Shown here in pieces: positions 25,301 to 31,661 of a stretch of 64,000 bases of DNA; the stretch's first letter is position 1; each line of letters starts with the position of its first letter. The notes beneath the pieces were generated by a model, which saw only the letters and a program-made list of their open reading frames with translations, did not search any database and had not been told where the DNA came from. The DNA comes from Streblospio benedicti. Its lineage: Eukaryota > Annelida > Polychaeta > Spionida > Spionidae. The stretch is taken from positions 25,931,685-25,995,684 of the forward strand of contig CM032669.1 of assembly GCA_019095985.1 (NCBI GenBank), written 5' to 3'. The position numbers and the translations under genes are program-made.

Positions 25301-26177
25301 ATAGTAAAGAACATGAGTAGATGGATACATATCATGCATACATTTGCATGCAGGCACCTGAGTTGAGCAAGAAAGAGCTGGCTGCGGTTGAGTACTGGGC
25401 GCACGGCCCCGACCCCTACACTAGCATCGTGGGGCCAGCGGTGGGTGCGCTCGCACCCCCAGAGGGAGGGGTGGCGGCCGAGGCAGCAGATGGGGCTGTT
25501 GGGGGTGAGAAGCAGGCGTATGAGGGGCTGGAGTACAGTGAGGATAAGGAACCTGTTGACAATCATTATGAGGTGAGTGCATGTGATAGTTGCCAGGAAT
25601 ATATTGGCTTTTGTAATTGGGTTTTGAAGTTTATGCAGACAATTATATTGGGATCAGCAGACTCATTTTAATTCAGACTTGATTGATAAGTAAATAAATA
25701 GGATCTTTTGGAAAAGGTTCGTCATCTTGGGTTTTGTGGTTCTTTTTGTATAGCAATGAACATCATCAAAATTCATTGTTTTATTAATGTTGTAGATTAC
25801 ATTGTTTTGTGATTCATCAATGTTATTGCTTAAATTCTTACTTGCAGTCTTTAATGGTCTAGGCACCATTTTATTTTTGTACTATGTCCCTAATTTAATT
25901 TACAAGATCTTATTAACATTTAACAGAATATTTTTGTCAATATTTTTATTTTGCTTACTAAAGTATGTATACATACACATATGTTTTATATTTTGATTTC
26001 CAGAATATAATCAAGCCAAAATTTTGTTTCTTCAACTTATAATCCTATTTTTATGTTTATTCTGCTTGTGTTTAGATTCCACGTAAAGATGACCGTAAAC
26101 AACTGGTCACTGACACGAAAGACGTGAAACTGGACATCACTGATGACAAGGTCAAATACTCTGTAGACAACAAGTAG
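1244..26177 (+). CDS. LRP-like YWTD/EGF type I membrane receptor (25 visible exons, some missing)
   Basis: Visible coding exons: 1244-1304, 9174-9298, 9797-9974, 10325-10431, 10745-10908, 11764-11908, 12957-13070, 13307-13368, 13668-13813, 15085-15300, 15647-15778, 16110-16233, 16746-16899, 17264-17386, 18159-18244, 18489-18642, 19958-20037, 20185-20268 or beyond (into a gap), 21443-21582, 21907-22057, 22708-22850, 23323-23486, 24345-24476, 25354-25572 and 26076-26177. Phases agree at every junction except across the two gaps, about 1,100 codons in all. Domains in order: signal peptide, YWTD propeller 1, EGF, propeller 2, EGF, propeller 3, Pro/Thr stalk, transmembrane helix, cytoplasmic tail with NPTY. 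YWTD/EGF modules and NPxY tails are typical of LDL-receptor-family endocytic and signalling receptors at the cell surface. No LDLa ligand-binding module and no PPPSP motif of LRP5/6 is visible. Exon 1 ends in phase 1 but the next exon needs phase 2, so at least one exon is missing between them. The orthology group is not resolved. Confidence 0.88.
5005..5147. mobile_element. Pogo/Tc1-like miniature element, copy 1
   Basis: It starts TACAGAGTAACCTCC and repeats GACCACCTC and AAAGAGACCACC units. This is the only copy of the family recognised in the first 37 kb; the others are all downstream. Confidence 0.5.
5979..7097. mobile_element. Foldback-type inverted-repeat element with scrambled arms
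   Basis: Two segments occur twice in opposite orientation. Segment A (5979-6338) returns inverted at 6536-6900 and segment B (6346-6536) returns inverted at 6903-7097, so the order is A, B, inverted A, inverted B. Both A and B begin with the same CpG-rich end, close to GCGAGGGGCACATTCCACC, and the whole element ends with its complement. The inner junction carries a short hairpin, AAGTTTGGCTTGCCAAACTT, near 6480-6500. Base composition (CpG-rich, many ACGTACG and CGCACGG words) is unlike the AT-rich surroundings. The arms look roughly 85-95% alike by eye. No transposase frame is seen, so it is non-autonomous. Superfamily unknown. Confidence 0.75.
8343..8442. other. Assembly gap (100 N)
   Basis: An exact run of 100 N is a conventional placeholder for a gap of unknown size. 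It lies where the missing early exon(s) of the receptor should be. Confidence 0.97.
8545..8720 (+). repeat. tRNA-derived SINE-like repeat
   Basis: The segment has TGGCCTCACAACC followed by a B-box-like TTTGAGTCTCGCC and then GCCACTTGATATA. A similar order occurs at 47210-47300, and the first part again at 48425-48465. This pattern fits a tRNA-derived head with a shared body. The sequence just after the gap (8443-8475) is also B-box-like in reverse. None folds as an intact tRNA by eye. Confidence 0.45.
8880..9163. repeat. Minisatellite, 42-bp unit, abutting a receptor exon
   Basis: About six to seven diverged copies of a 42-bp unit built on GGCGTAAAGTTGGCTGATAG and AGGGGTCACCATTTTGAAC. The last partial unit runs into the polypyrimidine tract and acceptor of the exon at 9174. 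Because 42 is a multiple of three, a 103-codon frame stays open on the minus strand; that frame is a by-product of the repeat. Confidence 0.8.
9174..11908 (+). CDS. Receptor exons 2-6: YWTD beta-propeller 1
   Basis: Five exons (9174-9298, 9797-9974, 10325-10431, 10745-10908, 11764-11908) encode successive LDLR class B blades. Recognisable cores in order are VFFSDRG, LYWTDS with the preceding GIAVDWL, YLFWGDYG with IERSRLDG, LLYWVDD with VGLDG, and YLFVTDQ. GIAVDW and GIAVHP before the YWTD strand are classic for the family. The first strand of blade 1 is not in the visible exons, consistent with a missing exon upstream. One NVS and one NVT glycosylation sequon lie in exon 2. Exon 6 has an unusually Arg-rich strand (ARRLRRWLR), which departs from the consensus but keeps the frame. 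Confidence 0.88.
11198..11238. repeat. Perfect 17-bp inverted repeat with a 7-base loop
   Basis: AGTTTTGTATTAGTGTT at 11198-11214 is the exact complement of 11222-11238, in the intron after receptor exon 5. It may be the core of a decayed foldback element. It is not followed by a T-run, and no function is inferred. Confidence 0.7.
12187..12402 (-). repeat. Dispersed repeat, copy 1 of a pair with a shared open frame
   Basis: Read on the minus strand this matches 39368-39572 over about 205 bp, with roughly 88% identity by eye over the best part. Both copies keep the same frame open, including GTNLCNENSPRK and YPCNVLV. Here it sits in the intron before the first EGF exon of the receptor. It has no obvious terminal inverted repeats and was not recognised as a named family. 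Confidence 0.7.
12957..13070 (+). CDS. Receptor exon 7: EGF module 1
   Basis: A phase 1-1 exon encoding one six-cysteine EGF-like module with CAHLCLNLGNG, CACKQGW and DGRSC motifs, as in LRP EGF repeats that follow a propeller. The first loop is short (four residues between Cys1 and Cys2), without the usual NGGC. Such EGF modules normally cap the bottom of the preceding YWTD propeller. Confidence 0.9.
13307..16899 (+). CDS. Receptor exons 8-13: YWTD beta-propeller 2
   Basis: Exons 13307-13368, 13668-13813, 15085-15300, 15647-15778, 16110-16233 and 16746-16899 encode blades with cores LFIYSVGTQL, KIYFSDTEDKNIYR, LYWSDTALGHIMVSRLDG preceded by GIAVDWI, RLYFLSAGRLLQAALDG, LWLADHGRPRLAYVNL and YIAWTDG. 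NRT, NVT, NLT and a second NVT sequon suggest surface glycosylation. The exon ending at 16233 is followed by GCAAGG rather than GT, a GC-AG intron. The donor ending exon 15647-15778 lies in a 29-bp tandem triplication (see findings). EGF module 2 follows. Confidence 0.9.
15763..15845 (+). repeat. 29-bp tandem triplication of a splice donor
   Basis: Three consecutive units each carry GCAACAGTGAGT; the first contains the real exon end at 15778. The second and third reproduce the same donor 29 and 58 bases downstream. Reading past the first donor meets TGA at once, so a downstream donor would truncate the protein. Confidence 0.8.
17264..17386 (+). CDS. Receptor exon 14: EGF module 2
   Basis: A phase 1-1 exon encoding a canonical LRP-type EGF module: ACDLFNGGCSQLCLPSP, then CVCSVGFYLSQDGKTC. 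It includes the typical NGGCSxLCL signature and an NVT sequon. It caps propeller 2 in the usual order. Confidence 0.93.
17885..18110. repeat. Dispersed tRNA-like repeat (family shared with 46030-46265)
   Basis: It shares the words GTGTAAGTATTGACA, GGATTCTTT and TGGACCACTACC, in similar order, with the tandem repeat at 46030-46265. It lies in the intron before receptor exon 15. Diverged; boundaries approximate. Confidence 0.4.
18159..22057 (+). CDS. Receptor exons 15-20: YWTD beta-propeller 3 (interrupted by a gap)
   Basis: Exons 18159-18244, 18489-18642, 19958-20037, 20185 to at least 20268, 21443-21582 and 21907-22057. Blade cores in order are FVMFVDPYSRSIYQI, GVYWYDAPEGAIRRAHI, KLFFTDGGNNFFW, PLFYTSSN, MLYWLELSG and LLFWNDTTILRCGLDG, ending with DVYFSQRN. 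These are more divergent from YWTD than in propellers 1 and 2. The exon at 20185 runs into the N gap, and the next visible exon needs phase 2, so its true end and perhaps further exons are hidden. Unlike the first two propellers this one is not followed by a visible EGF module; the next exon is the stalk. Confidence 0.83.
18847..19341. mobile_element. Non-autonomous element with about 37-bp terminal inverted repeats
   Basis: The left end (CACTTAGCCGATGCTAGCT, then AGATGCTC) matches the inverted right end (ATAGCCGATGCTAGCT, then AGATGCTCC) with a few mismatches. The inside has an open frame of 66 codons on the minus strand with no recognisable transposase motif. It lies in the intron before receptor exon 17. 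Target duplication not clear. Confidence 0.65.
20269..20368. other. Assembly gap (100 N)
   Basis: A second exact run of 100 N. It cuts the receptor exon that begins at 20185 and also truncates the retroelement fragment on its right side. Confidence 0.97.
20369..20905 (-). mobile_element. Penelope-like retroelement fragment (C-terminal part with GIY-YIG domain)
   Basis: On the minus strand, frames read in order SHHPLQHKL, then KRKEEQHV-like text, LPYLKGVTEGASRIL, TIRNILVHPKDK, and REIVYRIPCRSC with VYIGETGRKLGTR. This order (terminal part of the reverse transcriptase, a connector, then a GIY-YIG endonuclease) is characteristic of Penelope-like elements. The copy is cut by the gap at one end and is a broken fragment with a few disruptions. 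It lies inside an intron of the receptor, antisense to it. Confidence 0.85.
22708..23486 (+). CDS. Receptor exons 21-22: Pro/Thr stalk and transmembrane helix
   Basis: Exon 22708-22850 encodes a Ser/Thr/Pro-rich segment (VSTPTPATPHPAPASTT), a likely O-glycosylated stalk. Its acceptor must be the second AG of CAGAG, because using the first AG shifts the frame into a stop. Exon 23323-23486 encodes a Gly/Ser-rich juxtamembrane part with an NET sequon, then one hydrophobic helix rich in Leu, Ile and Val (core GGGLLLIIILVIIISVV), closed by the stop-transfer RRRKKRK. This gives a type I topology. Confidence 0.9.
24345..26177 (+). CDS. Receptor exons 23-25: cytoplasmic tail
   Basis: Exons 24345-24476, 25354-25572 and 26076-26177 are all phase 0. 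The first carries HDNPTYM, an NPxY motif of the kind that recruits PTB-domain adaptors and clathrin adaptors in LDL-receptor relatives. The second is acidic and Gly/Ala-rich, with YTSI and YEGL (YxxPhi) and ends at NHYE. The third adds IPRKDDRK and ends SVDNK, then TAG at 26175-26177. There are no PPPSP repeats of LRP5/6 and no C-terminal PDZ ligand. Endocytic or phosphotyrosine signalling use is inferred from the motifs. Confidence 0.88.
24887..25046. mobile_element. Short inverted-repeat element (MITE-like)
   Basis: The ends read CACGTGATG and, inverted, CACGTGAACG. Inner arms share CGAATGATTTT and CAGACGTA in opposite orientation around a 60-bp centre. About 160 bp, in the intron before receptor exon 24. 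No open frame. Confidence 0.6.
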
Positions 26178-27105
26178 AAAATGAAAGCGTCAACAGCATG
26201 TAAAAGTAGTGAACGTTGTTGAATTTAAACTGTTGCATAGAGTTCTAAAGCAGAGAGTGATATATTTGAAAAAAATATGATATATTTGATATTATTGTGT
26301 ACATTTTAATTATCTAGGTAGGATTGTGTGATTTGTTCTCATTTGGAATTTCGTTGAGATGGTTTTTTACACAATTTTATTGTCTTTTTATAGTCAAATG
26401 TTGTATAACCTCTCTGTGCTCCAAGTTTAGAGTGAAAGAAAATTCTTTTTGTTTGATTTTCAATCCCAAGTTGATAATTATTTCACATAATTTACTGAAA
26501 GAAATGACATCTTTGGGATTTAGTTTTATGTGAATATGTTTTGCAACTGACTGAAGTTTTGAAATATGAATACTAAATTACAAAATACTAAATATATAGT
26601 AATAATACTAAATTGGATCTCAATTTAAGATTACTATTGCTTTTCAAAGTATCAAATTATAAAAATGAGTTATGTATAAGACTTTTATGCAATTGTATTT
26701 ATCATATATTATTTTATACCTATATTTTATACCTATATTCTATCATGCTTTTGCATTTATCAATAGGATATCAATGACAACATTCAAAAGATTAAGGAAA
26801 TGATAAATCATCTTCTCGGTGATATATGAACTGAAATTTCCTTTAACATATGATATGAGGACTGACGAAGTCAACTCATATGTTGATGAAAAGTGCAATA
26901 TTATGAATATATAGACTTGCTTTCAAGACTTTTTTAGTGCACATCAATAGCAACCCACAGAGGCCATTTTTATACCTAACTTTTATTTCATCAGTATGGT
27001 GTGCATTATTGGGTGATACTCAGTTGCTAGTTTGAAATGGATAAGAGTTGATGATACAATCTTCTTGGATGATACTGAATCACTGTGGTCAGATGGATAT
27101 TATGC

Positions 27106-27111
27106 AATAAA
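27106..27111 (+). other. Candidate poly(A) signal of the receptor gene
   Basis: This is the first AATAAA on the plus strand after the stop at 26177. It would give a 3' untranslated region of about 0.95 kb. Inference from position only. Confidence 0.4.
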
Positions 27112-27360
27112 CTATAGTATGACATGTGTCAACCATCACATGGTGTTTACTAGGCTGCAAACATGGGGGTATATAATGTGATATTGTGCCTATTGGTTGA
27201 ATTTATATACCATCTGCTGGTTCCTGCCGTGGTAGTGATAGTTGTGCAAGATGTAATTGGATATGTATATCATGATACTGTAATAACTCAATGTCTGGTA
27301 ATATTTGATAAATATATGATATATATTTTGACATTATTTGTATTTTTAAAAGCATAATCT

Positions 27361-27688
27361 CAGGGGCGTAGCTAGACCTTCGAAAACGGTTGGGCGAACT
27401 TTTAGCTTTGAGGTGCTTATGTCGAAATAACGAATGTTAATTCAATTATGATATCAGACACACAATATTGAGAAACTGTACTCTATGGTGATGTGCTTTT
27501 CCATAAATAACAAAAACAAATAACATTAATTTGTATACATGTTACAATCTAATCTAAAATAGACTATCATAAAAAATCTTGGCAAAAAAAAAACGGTAGG
27601 ACGAAGTGAAAAAACGATGGGGCATTTGAGGCAGGAGAAAAAACGGTGGGGCGACCGCCTCAGTTGCCTCATACTAGTTACGCCCCTG
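27361..27688. mobile_element. hAT-like MITE
   Basis: The ends CAGGGGCGTAGCTAG and CTAGTTACGCCCCTG are inverted repeats with one mismatch. AATCT flanks both sides (27356-27360 and 27689-27693). CAGGGGCG ends are common in hAT elements, but that superfamily duplicates 8 bp, whereas only 5 bp match here. The interior contains repeated AAAACGGTGGGGCGA-like words and no transposase. Confidence 0.8.
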
Positions 27689-27897
27689 AATCTGATTATA
27701 TATTGATATGAAAGAGTATGTATGATACAGGATAATTCATTTGTGTGCAATTTTTATATATTATGCATTTGACAAAGCCATCTATTGGTTACATGTTAAA
27801 TATGGCTTATGTGCAATGAGGCCATCTACATATTTAATGGTATTGCATTTAATTTTTTGCAGGCTTACATTTCATTTCAAAAGCATCTAATATATTC

Positions 27898-28220
27898 TTT
27901 ATTTTTTCAAATGATTTCAGGAAAAGATTTGCACTTTCAACTTAGTTTTGTTCCGCCATTTATATTTCTTTATTGCATTTTATTGTTTTGTTTAGACAAT
28001 TTATCAAAATACCAACATTAATTTTACAGGGATATATTTCCTGGTATTGCGTTCCATTGTTTGGATTTCATACTGTGTATTTTTTTCATATATTTCAGGA
28101 ATAGATTTGCACTTCCAATTTAGTTTTGATTGACCATTTATATTTTGCGTTTGCATGTTATTATGTTTTATTTACACATCATATTAAAATGCTATCATTA
28201 ATTTTAAAGAAATATATTTA
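27898..28220. repeat. Tandem duplication, period about 178 bp
   Basis: Two diverged copies share, in order, TTTCAGGAA, AGATTTGCACTT, TTAGTTTTG, CCATTTATATTT and CATTAATTTTA. Copy 1 spans about 27898-28040 and copy 2 about 28076-28220. Confidence 0.7.
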
Positions 28221-30256
28221 TACATTTATGCACAGCATATATAAGACGTTTATTTTTCTGTAATTATTTTGATTGAATAAATTGTATCAATCTCGCACTT
28301 TTAATATTAGATAAGTATTAATAATATGTTATTATTTCACACATAAACAACATAGAAAATATAGAATTGTTTGCTATCCCTTCCATGCTGTTTGAGAATC
28401 TAAAATATTTTGAATTAATTTATAACGTATCTAGATAGAAAATTGAACACATTAGCGATTCAATAATTGAAGAACTAAACCTAGTCTTCAGATAATTTTG
28501 TAATATTTTTATTACTGTATATTAGTTATAATTCGATCACAAAAAATAATAATGTTGTAAATACATTAAAAAAAAAGACTGGACTAAGTTTTGCCTTTAC
28601 CAAGTCTTTAACTACGGAATGTCATTTTATGGTGTATGTATAGATGAGCAATATACATTTGCGAAGATCCTATTTAGTCAAAATTGGTTGACAATAAATG
28701 GCAAGTTATACAATCTTTGGACCAGATTGTTGACTGTATAATTAGAAAATGTTAAAGTAAAAACTGTTTTAAGTTTGCATACAGTTTATTAGCATAAACA
28801 TACTTAATTCTCTCTCCAGGTAAAATGTTTAATAGAATAAATTGCAATACTAAACCTCTTACAAGCATAATTTGCATCCATTTATTTTCCACATTTACAG
28901 TACATTTTTATACAATATATTTATTCAATATTTTTCCACGTTAAGGAATACCTGTGACCAGTGACACCACTGCATGTCTTGGTTTCTACATGCAGTTGAA
29001 GACACATATTCAAGAAGCCATATGATTTTGACTATAGATATAATGTTTTCTGGAATTTTCATTTTTATTTTGCAGGTTGATTTTGATTATAATGTGAGAC
29101 TAGATACTGCATGGTATATGAAAATAATGACTTTGGCATACATATGACATTATTTATATTTCTTTGAACACAGTATATTCATATAGGGAAACATACTACA
29201 ATTGGTATAACATTGAAATATTTCTATATAAATCATATTTTAGATAGAAAATAAATGTAAAGGAATTATCATAAACTATGACATTATATCTACTTTCTGA
29301 GGTGGTGTGTGCATTCATCGTTTGAAACTGTATATCTATCATGTGCTTTTATAAAAATGCATTTGAAATAGCATGTGTAATAGATGGTTAAATATGACTT
29401 GAAATTAGGGTTACAATGTATACGTATATATACAAACATGGTGCTTGTGTAAATAAAACTTTACATAAAATACAACTGGGCTACATATAAATGTAACCAA
29501 TTAGTAAATTCAAAATGGCCTTGTCAACAGCCACACTATAGCATTATCAGATTTTCAATAATATTTGTAGTTTACAATATTACCAATTTCATTTTCTAAG
29601 AAGTTTTACTCGTCCATACATTTCTTATTGAAAATATCAAATAATGTAATCAACCTGAACAAACAAATATCAATTTCCTACATATAAATGCCTGTAATGG
29701 GTGCATGAATTCCGTTACATAGTTCAAGTGCTCTCTGCAGTTTCAGAAAATATTTTTCGCCCGAAATATCTACTACTAGTAGTATTTAAAACTACAAATA
29801 ACTGGATTTTTATATGATTGAAAGCTAGGCGTCTTTATTGTGAACTGAAATATATTTAATCTAATCAATTAAACATTTTCACTATACTATTCAAATTTGT
29901 TGCTAACAAATGTAGTCTTGCGTACAATAAATACATGTTCCCACACAAATAAGTCTTATAATCAAGGCATTTGGACTTTGGCATAAACAGACAATCGTAT
30001 TCACTTCAATCACAATTTCAATATTACATGCATATCTATATCAACTCTGCCCAGATTTTTCACAGCATCCCCACTTCATGGAAATGGACAGGTTGTTCAG
30101 AATGACTTTAAAATAGCCTCCAACTTATCTTTCATGTAATTTAATGAAAATTTAGAGTTGGTCTCCATCCATGTGCAATGTATGAAGCAAAACCTACTTC
30201 ACTGAATACTTTTCAAATGCAAAATGGTCAGTTTTCAAATATGGAAAAGCTTCCAT

Positions 30257-30262
30257 TTTATT
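30257..30262 (-). other. Candidate poly(A) signal of the SANS-like gene
   Basis: TTTATT on the plus strand is AATAAA on the minus strand, about 0.6 kb past the stop at 30868-30870. It is the first such hexamer I found in that direction. Confidence 0.4.
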
Positions 30263-30867
30263 GTTTAGGTTTATACACTCTAGGCTCACCATGCTGTCCT
30301 GATTATGTTTAAAGGTAACCAAAATAACTTTGTATGCATTAACGAAGGTAGGAAAATACACTAAATAACCAATAACACAGTCTTTTTAACACAGTCACAG
30401 CCTGCAGCTTTTATCCAAGGTGTATATTTTCACACGAATCCTCTTTTCATGATCCACACCGGCCATCGAGATATTCACTGTGGGAATACAGGACCCAAGG
30501 TCAAAAGAATGAGACCACCATGTATGTGGTCACAAATATCCGATAGTTCCCGTGAATGAGTGACAGTGGTCTGTATCCACAAAAAGCATTATCATTGTTG
30601 ATGTGTTTAGTTTCTTTTAAATATCAAGACAAAGTACTAACAACCATTCACTTGTGGACGTGGCCACCATTGGATGAGTCACTATAGCATGTGGCAGTCC
30701 GTAGACCATGTCGACCATGACTGCTGAAGTCAGAGGAAAGAGTCGCATATTGGTTACTGTGGTCTGTGATCACAAGACTTCATGGTCCATGGGCCTGTAA
30801 CTGACAGGAGTCGAACATATCCTGTGGTGTCTGTTTCCACCAGACCTAACTTCAGTGACTGCGGCCG

Positions 30868-31661
30868 TCAGAGGAAGGAGTCGTACATGTGGCCGGGCGG
30901 GCTGCGGAGGACCTCGTTGCGCTGGCGGATGGCTTGGAGTAGTTTGCGCCGTGGCCGAGCGGAAAGGCCCAGCTGCTGCAGGTCGACGTCCGACAGCAGC
31001 AGCAGGGCCGGCAGGTCCACCTGCAGCAGTGGAGAACAGATGGGTGAAACAGTACACATTCAACAGGCCCCAAGGGAGACATGCAATTGAAAGATTTTGG
31101 TAGCATATAGCTCATTGATCAAAGTCCGAGAGATTTAATTCCAGCCATTGCATGTCCCCCGTCCAACAGTAGCCAACTGCAAGGTAGGTCCACATGAAAC
31201 AGTACATCTTATGGAAAATACAGATTCAACAGGTCCTTAGATTGACATGCAAATGGGCGATATTACTGAATGCCGTCTGGCAGAAGCAGATCAAACTCTC
31301 ATTACAAATGGTGGAGAAACCTGACACGGATTACATGCAAACCCTCACATGCAAACCATCACACTGACCTTTTCTATGTGGAACATTTTAAACAACAAAC
31401 AGACTCTTTCCGTTGTGGGACAATCTAAACATCACACTGATTGTCCATGTGGAACATCTTAATCATGAAACCATTTTTTCCTTTGCAACATTTGAAGCCT
31501 CACCTTCTCCCTGTGGAAGAGTGGCAGGAAGTGGCTGGTGCCGCACGACGCCAAGAATAGACTCAAGTCATCGTCGTCGTCCTCGGTGAGCCACAGTGAG
31601 GACAGACGGTCAGCCACCGCCCCCGAGCCGTCAGTAACGCAGGATGACGTGGACGCGAACA
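30868..31661 (-). CDS. USH1G: SANS-like exons 10-11: SAM domain and PDZ ligand
   Basis: Exons 31661-31504 and 31020-30868. After an acidic run (TEDDDDD) the SAM fold starts at LSLFLASCGTSHFLPLF and continues through HREKVDLPALLLLSD, VDLQQLGL and RPRRKLLQAIRQR. The vertebrate proteins have the same layout (LETFLASLHMEDF in USH1G; FLPIFKREQIDLEALLLCSD in ANKS4B). The last four residues DSFL fit the class I PDZ pattern S/T-x-hydrophobic, as do DTEL and DTSL in the vertebrate paralogs. That tail plus SAM binds harmonin in vertebrates. Confidence 0.95.

Larger units (their letters stand above)
9299..26075 (+). other. What the receptor introns hold
   Basis: Apart from the repeats listed separately, introns of the receptor after exon 2 look ordinary: AT-rich, 0.2-1.3 kb, no additional exon-like segments. 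I saw nothing of note in 9299-9796, 9975-10324, 10432-10744, 13814-15084, 16900-17263, 22058-22707, 22851-23322, 23487-24344 or 25573-26075. The interval 20906-21442, after the retroelement fragment, holds nothing recognised. Confidence 0.4.
26178..30867. other. Tail-to-tail intergenic region
   Basis: This AT-rich stretch separates the stop codons of two convergent genes. It must include both 3' untranslated regions. It holds a poly(A) signal for each strand, a hAT-like miniature element (27361-27688) and a tandem duplication (27898-28220). The rest, notably 28230-30240, shows no exon-like sequence. Confidence 0.6.
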
